From Desulfobacterales bacterium (GTDB taxonomy: Bacteria > Desulfobacterota > Desulfobacteria > Desulfobacterales > RPRI01), in contig JAUYEO010000168.1 in NCBI GenBank assembly GCA_030689795.1, positions 1 through 6,137 of the forward strand: 6,137 nt of DNA. The letters are read 5' to 3'. The notes under the pieces are model-generated. The model was given only the letters and a program-made list of their open reading frames with translations. It was not told the DNA's origin and made no database searches. The translations under genes were made by a program, and so were the position numbers. Shown in pieces: positions 1 through 6,060 of this stretch (position 1 is its first letter; the number at the start of each line of letters is the position of its first letter).

Positions 1-98
1 ATAGTTTTATCAATCGAATAGCAGATAACCTCTGTCCCGTGCAATTATTTATTTCATTATTACGAAATTGTCATAATAAAAAAATTATAAGACGAACT

Positions 99-116
99 AT
101 ATTTATGAATAAATAT
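99..116. repeat. Perfect 8-bp inverted repeat, possible operator
   Basis: ATATTTAT and ATAAATAT are separated by GA, making a perfect palindrome about 140 bp before the first start codon. The right part, TGAATAAATAT (106-116), recurs with one change as TGAACAAATAT at 134-144, and ATTC-GGT-GAAT (124-134) lies between them. TetR-family regulators of acyl-CoA catabolism bind palindromes in such leaders, but no regulator gene is in the window and the base composition makes chance palindromes common. Confidence 0.3.
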
Positions 117-147
117 GGATTTTATTCGGTGAATGAACAAATATATC

Positions 148-185
148 TTGACTTCACAAAATGAATTTATTAGTGAGGTTATGAT
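148..185 (+). promoter_or_regulatory. Possible sigma70-type promoter
   Basis: TTGACT (148-153) resembles a -35 box. At 17-bp spacing the -10 candidate is the poor TAGTGA (171-176). A much better -10, TATGAT (180-185), lies 26 bp from TTGACT, which is too far for it to be the partner. It would have to use a weaker -35 such as TTCACA (153-158, spacing 21). A promoter is likely somewhere here, but the exact boxes are not settled. Confidence 0.25.
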
Positions 186-256
186 TCTATCAGACAAAAT
201 CAGCTTCAAAAAAACAAATCTGTCCGGCAAGGATACAAGGCTGTAGGAAAAACATC

Positions 257-1873
257 ATGCATACGATTGAATCCAAAGTAAATATTCATTCAGAAGATTA
301 CAAGAAAAATTATGCGGCCATGGAAGCCCTGGTTGAGGACCTTCGGCGCGAAATGAAACGGGCGCGGGACGATCGATCCCGGAAGGCGCTGGACCGCCTG
401 GTTGAATCAGGCAAACTTCCGGCGCAAAAAAAACTTGACCTGCTTCTCGACAAAAACACGCCCTTTTTGGAAATCGCACCATTAGCCGCCAGGGACATGT
501 ATGACGGGAAGGTCCATGCCGCCGGACTTCGGGCTGGAATAGGCGTGGTTGGCGGAAAAGAGGTAGTGGTAAGTATCAACGACGCCACCATAAAGGGCGG
601 CTCAGCATACCCCATTTCTGTCAAAAAAGCCCTGCGCCTGCAGACCATTTCAATGGAGAACCACTTGCCCAGCGTCAGCCTCGTGGATTCGGCCGGAGCC
701 TATCTCCCCCTGCAGTCTCAACTCTTTCCGGACATCGACGGTGGAGGAAGGGTTTTTTACAATCAGGCCCTGATGTCCAAGATGGGTATCCCCCAGATTG
801 TTGCGGTGATGGGGCTTTGTACAGCCGGTGGCGCCTATGGCGTAGCTATGAGTGATGAGATCGTCCACGTTAAAGGGCACGGGGCCATTTTTCTTGGAGG
901 TCCCCCGCTGGTCAAGGCCGCTACCGGTGAAGAAGTGACGGCGGATCAGCTGGGCGGGCCCTTATTGCATTGCATGGAATCCGGTGTGTCGGATTATATC
1001 GCCGAAGATGATGCCCATGCCATTGCCATTGTCAGGGACATAGTCAGGAATCTGCCTAAAAATGAAAAGACTCGCCTTTCCATGGCCGAGCCCAAACCTC
1101 CGCTTTATGACCCCAGGGAATTATACGGAATTGTCAGCCGCGATCTGGCAACATTCTTCGACATCCGCGAGGTCATCGCCCGCATCGTTGACGGCAGCGA
1201 GTTCCTGGAGTTCAAGGAACTTTACGGCACGACGCTGGTATGCGGGTATGCGTATATTCACGGCTATCCCGTGGGAATACTGGCCAACAACGGGGTGCTT
1301 TTCAACGACAGCGCTGAAAAGGCCACCCAGTTCATCCAGATCTGCGACAAACGAAAGATTCCGCTTGTTTTTTTGCAGAACATCACCGGGTTTATAATCG
1401 GCTGGGACTATGAACGCAAAGGCATCACCAAAAACGGCCACAAGATGGTCAACGCGGTGTCTACCTGCACGGTTCCCAAATTTACAGTCATTATCGGAGC
1501 CTCATACGGGGCCGGCAACTATGCCATGTGCGGACGCGCTTATTCGCCGCGTTTTCTTTACATGTGGCCTAATGGAAAGATAGGGGTGATGGGCGGCGCG
1601 GAGGCGGCCGGAGTTCTGATTTCAATCACCAATGACCAGAATCAGCGTCTGGGAAAACCGCATTTGACCATTGAAGAGGAAAAAGCCTTAAAGGAACCCA
1701 TAATTGCCGCGGCTGAAAAAGAGGGAAATGCCTATTACAGTACGGCGCGCCTGTGGGATGACGGCATCATTGATCCGGTCAAAACCCGGGATGTCCTCGG
1801 CCTATCCATTTCGGCAGCGATGAATGCGCCCATTCGTGATGATGTTTTCGGATACGGTATTTTCAGAATGTGA
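257..1873 (+). CDS. Acyl-CoA carboxylase carboxyltransferase (beta) subunit, MccB family
   Basis: Cytoplasmic carboxyltransferase half of a biotin-dependent acyl-CoA carboxylase: it moves CO2 from carboxybiotin to the gamma carbon of an enoyl-CoA. At 538 aa it matches the usual length of 3-methylcrotonyl-CoA carboxylase beta subunits, and similarity to those from human and Pseudomonas, as I remember them, runs end to end. Visible family motifs are NDATIKGG (108-115), LVDSAGAYLP (142-151), the first oxyanion-hole loop CTAGGAY (188-194), FLGGPPLVKAATGEEV (212-227), LFNDSA (348-353), FLQNITGF (372-379), the second loop YGAGNY.MCGRAYSPRF (417-433), VMGG (444-447) and the C-terminal GIFRM. The crotonase-like N and C domains are both complete. 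An oddity is GGGR (162-165), where MCC subunits have HFGR next to the acyl pocket. The ATG at 257 has AGGA eight bases upstream. The gene ends overlapping the region just before the biotin carboxylase. The family is secure; the substrate (3-methylcrotonyl-CoA, geranyl-CoA or another branched enoyl-CoA) is not. Confidence 0.95.
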   Translation: MHTIESKVNIHSEDYKKNYAAMEALVEDLRREMKRARDDRSRKALDRLVESGKLPAQKKLDLLLDKNTPFLEIAPLAARDMYDGKVHAAGLRAGIGVVGGKEVVVSINDATIKGGSAYPISVKKALRLQTISMENHLPSVSLVDSAGAYLPLQSQLFPDIDGGGRVFYNQALMSKMGIPQIVAVMGLCTAGGAYGVAMSDEIVHVKGHGAIFLGGPPLVKAATGEEVTADQLGGPLLHCMESGVSDYIAEDDAHAIAIVRDIVRNLPKNEKTRLSMAEPKPPLYDPRELYGIVSRDLATFFDIREVIARIVDGSEFLEFKELYGTTLVCGYAYIHGYPVGILANNGVLFNDSAEKATQFIQICDKRKIPLVFLQNITGFIIGWDYERKGITKNGHKMVNAVSTCTVPKFTVIIGASYGAGNYAMCGRAYSPRFLYMWPNGKIGVMGGAEAAGVLISITNDQNQRLGKPHLTIEEEKALKEPIIAAAEKEGNAYYSTARLWDDGIIDPVKTRDVLGLSISAAMNAPIRDDVFGYGIFRM

Positions 1874-1890
1874 GCAACAGGGGAAACGCC

Positions 1891-3378
1891 ATGTTTAAAA
1901 AAATTCTTGTGGCTAACCGGGGAGAAATCGCCCTGCGGGTCATGCGCACCTGTCAGGAGATGGGGATTGCCTGTGTAGCTGTTTATTCGGATGCAGATCG
2001 GAAAGCACTTCATACCCTGCGCGCGGATCAGGCAATTTACCTTGGCGCGTCGGAACCTGCCGCCGGCTATCTTGATATTGATAAAATTATTGCCGCGGCA
2101 AAAGATACCGGCGCCCAGGCGATCCATCCGGGTTACGGTTTTCTATCGGAAAACGCCGGCCTGGCCGGGCGCTGCGAGCAGGAAGGTCTGGTTTTTATCG
2201 GACCCCCGTCTCGGGTGATTCAGGATCTTGGCGATAAGACTGTCGCCCGGAAAATCATGCGCGAGGGCGGGGTTCCGATCATCCCCGGCATGGTCTGTGC
2301 CGAGTCCGTCCTTCAACTTCTCACAGATGAAGCCGGCCGCATCGGATACCCTGTCCTGATCAAGGCTGCCGCAGGCGGTGGCGGCAAGGGCATGCGGGTC
2401 GTTCATGCAGAAAATGAACTTGCCGATGCCTGCCGCCAGGCTGCAAGCGAAGCTGCGGCCGCGTTCGGCAGCGGCGCCATTTATCTGGAAAAATTCTTAA
2501 AAATGCCCCGGCATGTTGAATTCCAGATCCTTGCCGATAGCCGTGGAAACATAGTTCACCTTCTTGAAAGAGAGTGTTCCATTCAAAGACGGTATCAGAA
2601 GGTGGTCGAAGAGACACCTTCCCCCGCCATGACGCCGGATCTGAGAGCGGCCATGGGGCAATCAGCCGTGGACGCGGCCCGTGCATCCGGATACGTCAAT
2701 GCCGGAACCGTTGAATTTCTGCTTGATGCGGACGGGAAGTACTATTTTATGGAGGTCAACACTCGGCTGCAGGTGGAGCATCCCATCACGGAAATGATCA
2801 CCGGCATTGATATCGTCCGGCAGCAGATCCGAATTGCGGCGGGTGAGCCGCTTGGGTTTACCCAGGCGGACGTTACGGGCAGGGGCCATGCCATCGAGTG
2901 CCGCATTTATGGTGAGGATCCTGAAAACGGCTTTATGCCTTCTCCCGGAAAAATCACTTACCTGCAGGAGCCTTCAGGCCCGGGAATCAGGAACGACTGC
3001 GGCATTTATGCAGGGTTTGATGTGCCCGTAGAATACGATCCCATCCTGTCTAAATTGATCGTATGGGCTGCTGATAGAAATCAGGCAATTGCGCGCATGA
3101 AAAATGCTCTCTCCCAGTACGTGATTCTGGGAATTAAAACGCCCATTGCCTTTCTCATGGATGTGTTGGCCTCCGAACCGTTTCAGGAGGGGAAAACCTA
3201 TACGGACTTTATCGCCACCCATTTTGAGGGTTGGCGGCAAAAGACAGATGAAGCCGACCTTGCAATCCTGGCTTATATCATCGATGAAATTGCCGGCCCA
3301 AGAAGGCCGCAGACTCATATTACCGGGACAACCGGGCCGGCTACCCCGTGGCAGACGGCAGGAAACTGGCGATTGTAA
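1891..3378 (+). CDS. accC: Biotin carboxylase subunit of acyl-CoA carboxylase
   Basis: ATP-dependent carboxylation of the biotin on the partner carrier protein, using bicarbonate. The 495-aa protein begins with the canonical MFKKILVANRGEIALRV. It has the N-terminal biotin-carboxylase domain (about 1-115), an ATP-grasp domain with GGGGKG (162-167), HVEFQIL (208-214), EFLLD (275-279) and the active-site run MEVNTRLQVEHPITE (287-301), then the C-terminal biotin-carboxylase domain. Residues equivalent to E. coli AccC Lys116, Lys159, His209, Glu276, Glu288, Arg292, Glu296 and Arg338 are present as K116, K158, H208, E275, E288, R292, E296 and R338. The C-terminus (TPWQTAGNWRL) looks like a natural end. 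I chose the ATG at 1891, preceded by AGGGGAAA, over an in-frame GTG at 1870 because the family begins at this Met. No biotinyl domain is fused, so it is a stand-alone subunit serving the carrier encoded downstream. The symbol marks the family, not a fatty-acid-synthesis role. Confidence 0.95.
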   Translation: MFKKILVANRGEIALRVMRTCQEMGIACVAVYSDADRKALHTLRADQAIYLGASEPAAGYLDIDKIIAAAKDTGAQAIHPGYGFLSENAGLAGRCEQEGLVFIGPPSRVIQDLGDKTVARKIMREGGVPIIPGMVCAESVLQLLTDEAGRIGYPVLIKAAAGGGGKGMRVVHAENELADACRQAASEAAAAFGSGAIYLEKFLKMPRHVEFQILADSRGNIVHLLERECSIQRRYQKVVEETPSPAMTPDLRAAMGQSAVDAARASGYVNAGTVEFLLDADGKYYFMEVNTRLQVEHPITEMITGIDIVRQQIRIAAGEPLGFTQADVTGRGHAIECRIYGEDPENGFMPSPGKITYLQEPSGPGIRNDCGIYAGFDVPVEYDPILSKLIVWAADRNQAIARMKNALSQYVILGIKTPIAFLMDVLASEPFQEGKTYTDFIATHFEGWRQKTDEADLAILAYIIDEIAGPRRPQTHITGTTGPATPWQTAGNWRL

Positions 3379-3565
3379 ACTCCGGCAGTATGTGGAGATC
3401 TTTGAAGAACATCTGATTAAAGGGTCTGGCAGGGGTATTGGGTTTTACATTTCGCAAGAAATTTTTAAGGAAACATATCAACGCCCCCTGATTGTCAACA
3501 AAGAGACACAGGCAGGGACGAAAGCATGACAAGGTCTCATATCGTTTGAAGAAGGAGGCGGGAAA
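3379..3565. other. 187-bp gap between biotin carboxylase and carrier genes
   Basis: No convincing gene or terminator is present. One alternative frame runs open from inside the carboxylase gene to 3529, but it has no start signal of its own and no recognisable domain. A small hairpin, ATTTC-GCAA-GAAAT (3449-3462), is too weak and lacks a T-run, so read-through is expected. The segment ends in a strong ribosome-binding site for the next gene. Confidence 0.5.
3552..3558 (+). promoter_or_regulatory. Strong ribosome-binding site of the carrier gene
   Basis: AAGGAGG lies seven bases before the ATG at 3566. It fixes that start and suggests that the carrier protein is translated independently and well, despite the long gap from the preceding gene. 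Confidence 0.8.
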
Positions 3566-4081
3566 ATGGAGTACAAACTCAGAGTCGCACAGATGGATTT
3601 CCCTGTTGAAGTCGAAGTTAACGAAGATCTGCAACTGAACATCATGCTGGGTGACAAAAAATATATTGTCGATTATACGGTTGTTTCAGACTTCTGTATT
3701 CACATGACGGTGGAGAACGGCATCCGGTCCGGTAATGTGAACGCCTTTGTTGCTGACGGCCCTGACGGCAAAACCGTAGTTATCAATGGCCGATCCTATA
3801 TGGTCCAGGATCATGACTCTCTTGCCCAGGTAGTCCAAAAGGGACGGCGACCGAACCTTCCGGATAAGATTACACCGCCTATGCCTGCCGTTGTTGTGTC
3901 GATACCGGTGGCCATGGGTGACCGGGTGAAAAAGGGACAGGCGGTCATTGTGGTGAGTGCTATGAAAATGGAAACCACTTTGTGTGCTCCTTTTGACGGT
4001 ACGGTGATCAAGATCAATGCAGGCGTCAATGACAAGGTTGCCCCGGGACAGATACTGGTGGAGATAGAGAAAGATGGATAA
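3566..4081 (+). CDS. Biotin carboxyl carrier protein with BT-like N-terminal domain
   Basis: Carries the biotin that shuttles CO2 from the biotin carboxylase to the carboxyltransferase. The 171-aa protein ends in a biotinyl/lipoyl-type domain (about 103-168) with the biotinylation motif AMKM (132-135). Lys134 is the predicted biotinylated residue. The usual flanking hairpin strands are present (PMPAVV 105-110; APFDGTV 141-147; GVNDKVAPGQILVEIE 153-168). PMPA replaces the more frequent PMPG. Residues 1-95 are strand-rich with repeated short beta segments (for example KKYIVDYTVV, TVVINGRSYMV). They match in position and character the BT domain that links biotin carboxylase and biotinyl domains in single-chain MCC alpha subunits. 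If so, this protein plus the upstream biotin carboxylase equal one split alpha subunit, and the N-domain would dock onto the carboxyltransferase core. The BT assignment is inference; the biotinyl domain is certain. Confidence 0.93.
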   Translation: MEYKLRVAQMDFPVEVEVNEDLQLNIMLGDKKYIVDYTVVSDFCIHMTVENGIRSGNVNAFVADGPDGKTVVINGRSYMVQDHDSLAQVVQKGRRPNLPDKITPPMPAVVVSIPVAMGDRVKKGQAVIVVSAMKMETTLCAPFDGTVIKINAGVNDKVAPGQILVEIEKDG

Positions 4082-4117
4082 CTTCAAGGCAGACGAAGAT
4101 AAAGGAGATAATCGATA

Positions 4118-4891
4118 ATGAATGACCCTCATTTGCTCTATCGGGTAAAAGATGGTGTTGCCTGTTTTACCATCAATCGTGAAAAACAGCGCAATGCCAT
4201 CAGCATGGAGGCCCTTGACCTGTTTCTCCGTCATCTGGACGAAGCCTCGGAGAATGATGCCGTGCGGGTGGTTTGCGTGACCGGCGCGGGCAACCGGACC
4301 TTTTGCGCAGGCGCCGACCTTGGAGCGGGCATGGACGAAAGCGACGGGATGACGGCTTTCAGGAAGTATGCGAAGCTGTTAAAAAAACTGACCGGCTTTC
4401 CCAAACCCACCGTGGCGAGGGTTAACGGCTCCTGCGTCGCGGGAGGCACCGGTTTTATGCTTGCCTGCGATATCGTCATTGCCGGCAGCAAAGCGACTTT
4501 CGGCACGCCGGAAGTGAATGTCGGGCTTTTTCCCATGATGATCGGCGCCTTGATTTTCCGGAATGTCCTCAGGAAAAAAGCCATGGAGATGGTGCTGCTG
4601 GGAGAAAAACTGACCGCCGAGCAGGCCCTGGAAATGGGGCTGATCACCCGCATGACAGACCCTGATGACCTGGATACGGAAGTGGACAAGGTTCTGAACG
4701 TACTGGTGAAAAAAAGTCCCATCGGCATGAAGATCGGCAAGGATGCCTTCTATGCCGCGGCTGACATGCCCTTTGAGCAGGCCTTGGATCTTCTGGCGGA
4801 AAAGCTGTCGGACGTGGTTGCGACCCGGGATGCCCGTGAGGGAGTCCTGGCCTACCTCGAAAAACGGGAGCCGTTGTTTTCGGGAAAATGA
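4118..4891 (+). CDS. Enoyl-CoA hydratase/isomerase (crotonase) family protein
   Basis: Crotonase-fold enzyme acting on an acyl-CoA thioester in the cytoplasm; from context it probably hydrates or isomerises the carboxylated product, as methylglutaconyl-CoA hydratase does in leucine breakdown. The 257-aa length is typical. Visible motifs are NREKQRNAISMEALD (20-34), the CoA/oxyanion loop FCAGADL (62-68), the second oxyanion loop VNGSCVAGGTGFMLACD (102-118), FGTPEVNVGLFP (128-139) and LLGEKLTAEQALEMGLI (160-176). Of the two catalytic glutamates of rat enoyl-CoA hydratase (Glu144 and Glu164), the second is kept as Glu132 but the first is replaced by Gly112. One-glutamate members include isomerases and other activities, so hydration is not assured. 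The ATG at 4118 has AAGGAG at 4102-4107 and follows the carrier gene by 36 bp, so it belongs to the same operon. Confidence 0.92.
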   Translation: MNDPHLLYRVKDGVACFTINREKQRNAISMEALDLFLRHLDEASENDAVRVVCVTGAGNRTFCAGADLGAGMDESDGMTAFRKYAKLLKKLTGFPKPTVARVNGSCVAGGTGFMLACDIVIAGSKATFGTPEVNVGLFPMMIGALIFRNVLRKKAMEMVLLGEKLTAEQALEMGLITRMTDPDDLDTEVDKVLNVLVKKSPIGMKIGKDAFYAAADMPFEQALDLLAEKLSDVVATRDAREGVLAYLEKREPLFSGK

Positions 4892-4926
4892 TGCTATGCG
4901 GTCAGAAATAACGGTTATCTATAATA

Positions 4927-5077
4927 ACGGTCTTGTAAAAAGTCGAAATTCAGACGGCAAAGTAAAAAGCTCATTATGCAAGGCGAGCGAATCTCGAGGA
5001 ATGAAGCGTACTTATTGGTACGCTGCAATGACGAAAGATGAAGCTCAACACAGCAGAATGACTTTTTACGAAGCCGT
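4927..5077. repeat. 151-bp MITE-like element with terminal inverted repeats
   Basis: The ends are imperfect inverted repeats: 4927-4944 reads ACGGTCTTGTAAAAAGTC, and the complement of 5060-5077 reads ACGGCTTCGTAAAAAGTC, with 15 of 18 positions identical. The same motif recurs inside in direct orientation (4954-4970, ACGGC...GTAAAAAGC). The centre holds a perfect hairpin, AGCGTAC-TTATTG-GTACGCT (5005-5024). ATAAT occurs on both sides (4921-4925 and 5080-5084) and could be a short target duplication, though it is too AT-rich to be strong evidence. There is no transposase inside, so it would be non-autonomous. I recall similar GTAAAAAGTC repeats between genes of Desulfobacterales genomes. Confidence 0.65.
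5005..5024. repeat. Central hairpin of the repeat element
   Basis: A perfect 7-bp stem, AGCGTAC/GTACGCT, encloses the loop TTATTG. It sits near the middle of the 151-bp element. It has no following T-run, so it is not a typical intrinsic terminator. Confidence 0.6.
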
Positions 5078-5116
5078 CCATAATCATATTTTGCACAACA
5101 GACAAGGAGAAGAAAA

Positions 5117-5998
5117 ATGGCCTATAAGGATAAAGTGGTTGTCACCTGCGCCGTTACAGGCGTATTGACCGACCCGGGCCGGTTCAACGTGCCGGTGACT
5201 CCCGAACAAATGGCCGCAGCCGCGCAGCAGGCTTTCGACGCCGGCGCCGCGATCGTGCATGCCCACTTCAGGTCTCAACAACCTGGAGCGGGCGCCTGGC
5301 CCACCTGGGACCTGAAGGAGGTCGGCGATATCCTGGCCGCGATTAAAGGGCGGGTTCCCGGGATGATTATAAACATGAGTACCGGCATGATAGGAGCCGA
5401 TATTTCGGGTCCTCTTGCCTGCCTTAAGACATTTAAGCCGGATATGGCGGCCTGCAACGCCGGGTCTCTGAATTATCTGAAGATCCGCCAGGACGGTATC
5501 TGGGCCTGGCCTCCCATCCTTTTCGACAATCCGGTCGAAAAAGTTAAGGCATTTCTGGACGTAATGACAGCCAATCATATTATCCCGGAATTTGAATGCT
5601 TCGACACCGGAATTGTTCGCAGTGTAGGCATGTTTAAGGCCTGCGGCATGTTTAAGGGTGATCCTCATCTTTCATTTGTCATGGGCGTGGATTCAGGAAT
5701 GCCGGCAAGGGGCGATCTGTTGCCCATTCTGAAAGATGAACTTCCCCCGAACGCTCACTGGCAAGTCATCGCTACCGGACCTGGCCGTGAAAAAATCTGG
5801 GACCTTCACCGAAAATGTATCGAACTCGGAGGGAATGTCCGAACCGGCCTTGAGGATACCTTCTATCTCCCCAATGGTGAAAAGGCAACCGACAACGGAC
5901 AACTCGTGGAAGCCCTGGTAAAAATCGTCCGCGATATGGGCCGGGAAGTGGCATCGGCGACAGAGGCCAGGGTTATTCTGGGAATAAACAGTATTTAA
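5117..5998 (+). CDS. BKACE (DUF849) family beta-keto acid cleavage enzyme
   Basis: TIM-barrel, metal-dependent enzyme of the family founded by 3-keto-5-aminohexanoate cleavage enzyme (Kce). Members convert a beta-keto acid plus acetyl-CoA to acetoacetate plus a new acyl-CoA. The 293-aa protein is full length. Metal ligands of Kce (His46, His48, Glu230) correspond to H48 and H50 in VHAHFR and E246 in VRTGLED (241-247). R242 and D247 match Kce Arg226 and Asp231. MSTG (87-90), NAGSLNY (114-120) and PEFECFDTG (157-165) are further active-site strands. The Kce position Glu14, which contacts the substrate amine, is Leu17 here (TCAVTGVL), so the aminated Kce substrate is unlikely. Relative to Kce there is an aromatic-rich insert around IWAWPPILF (128-136). 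The ATG at 5117 has AAGGAGA seven bases upstream. The gene follows a repeat-filled 225-bp gap and may be separately expressed. The family is clear; the substrate is unknown. Confidence 0.93.
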   Translation: MAYKDKVVVTCAVTGVLTDPGRFNVPVTPEQMAAAAQQAFDAGAAIVHAHFRSQQPGAGAWPTWDLKEVGDILAAIKGRVPGMIINMSTGMIGADISGPLACLKTFKPDMAACNAGSLNYLKIRQDGIWAWPPILFDNPVEKVKAFLDVMTANHIIPEFECFDTGIVRSVGMFKACGMFKGDPHLSFVMGVDSGMPARGDLLPILKDELPPNAHWQVIATGPGREKIWDLHRKCIELGGNVRTGLEDTFYLPNGEKATDNGQLVEALVKIVRDMGREVASATEARVILGINSI

Positions 5999-6009
5999 GA
6001 ATGATAGAC

Positions 6010-6023
6010 TCGTAAAAAGTCAT
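6010..6023 (+). repeat. Third copy of the repeat-element end motif
   Basis: TCGTAAAAAGTCAT is identical over 14 bases to the complement of 5058-5071, the right end of the upstream element, and lies 12 bases after the BKACE stop codon. No matching right-hand end is visible before the window ends, so it is either a solitary end or the start of an element that is diverged or continues beyond the window. Confidence 0.55.
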
Positions 6024-6060
6024 ATGCGAACGGATTTGAGATTTTTGGGAAATAGATTTT

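Larger units (their letters stand above)
1..256. promoter_or_regulatory. AT-rich upstream leader of the carboxylase cluster, no gene
   Basis: I see no credible coding sequence here. The first 180 bases are much more AT-rich than the genes that follow. The region contains a perfect 8-bp inverted repeat (99-116), an ATAAT/ATTAT stem around six A residues (73-88) and an 11-base near-direct repeat (106-116 and 134-144, one mismatch). The likely ribosome-binding site for the first gene is AGGA at 245-248, eight bases before the ATG at 257. Since the first gene of the cluster starts just downstream, the promoter and any operator are expected here. The expectation is inference; the repeats are directly visible. 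Confidence 0.6.
4892..5116. other. 225-bp intergenic region with repeat element
   Basis: No gene is seen between the hydratase-family gene and the BKACE gene. Most of the space is the terminal-inverted-repeat element at 4927-5077. AATAACGGT occurs twice just at its left edge (4907-4915 and 4923-4931). AAGGAGA at 5104-5110 is the ribosome-binding site of the BKACE gene. No separate promoter can be pointed to with confidence. Confidence 0.6.

Noticed and set aside
1870..1890. GTG start for the biotin carboxylase, overlapping the carboxyltransferase stop
   Set aside because: It would add seven residues before the canonical MFKKILVANRGEIA start, and the ATG at 1891 has an AGGGGAAA ribosome-binding site.
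3449..3462. GCAA-loop hairpin as an intrinsic terminator after the biotin carboxylase
   Set aside because: Only a 5-bp AT-rich stem, with no adequate T-run, and the carrier gene downstream is needed for the same enzyme.
3146..3529. Frame-shifted extension of the biotin carboxylase or a separate small gene
   Set aside because: The carboxylase ends naturally in its own frame. The alternative frame lies mostly within that gene, has no ribosome-binding site and shows no domain.
3686..4234. Minus-strand open frame of 182 codons opposite the carrier gene
   Set aside because: It lies opposite two well-supported genes, is rich in His, Ser and Arg from antisense codons and resembles no family.
4231..4740. 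Minus-strand open frame of 169 codons opposite the hydratase gene
   Set aside because: Antisense shadow with low-complexity Ser/Pro/Thr composition and no recognisable motif.
5627..5657. Tandem 18-bp duplication giving GMFKAC-GMFKGD in the BKACE
   Set aside because: The 13-base identity is real, but the segment has about the same length as in Kce, so it does not look like an insertion.
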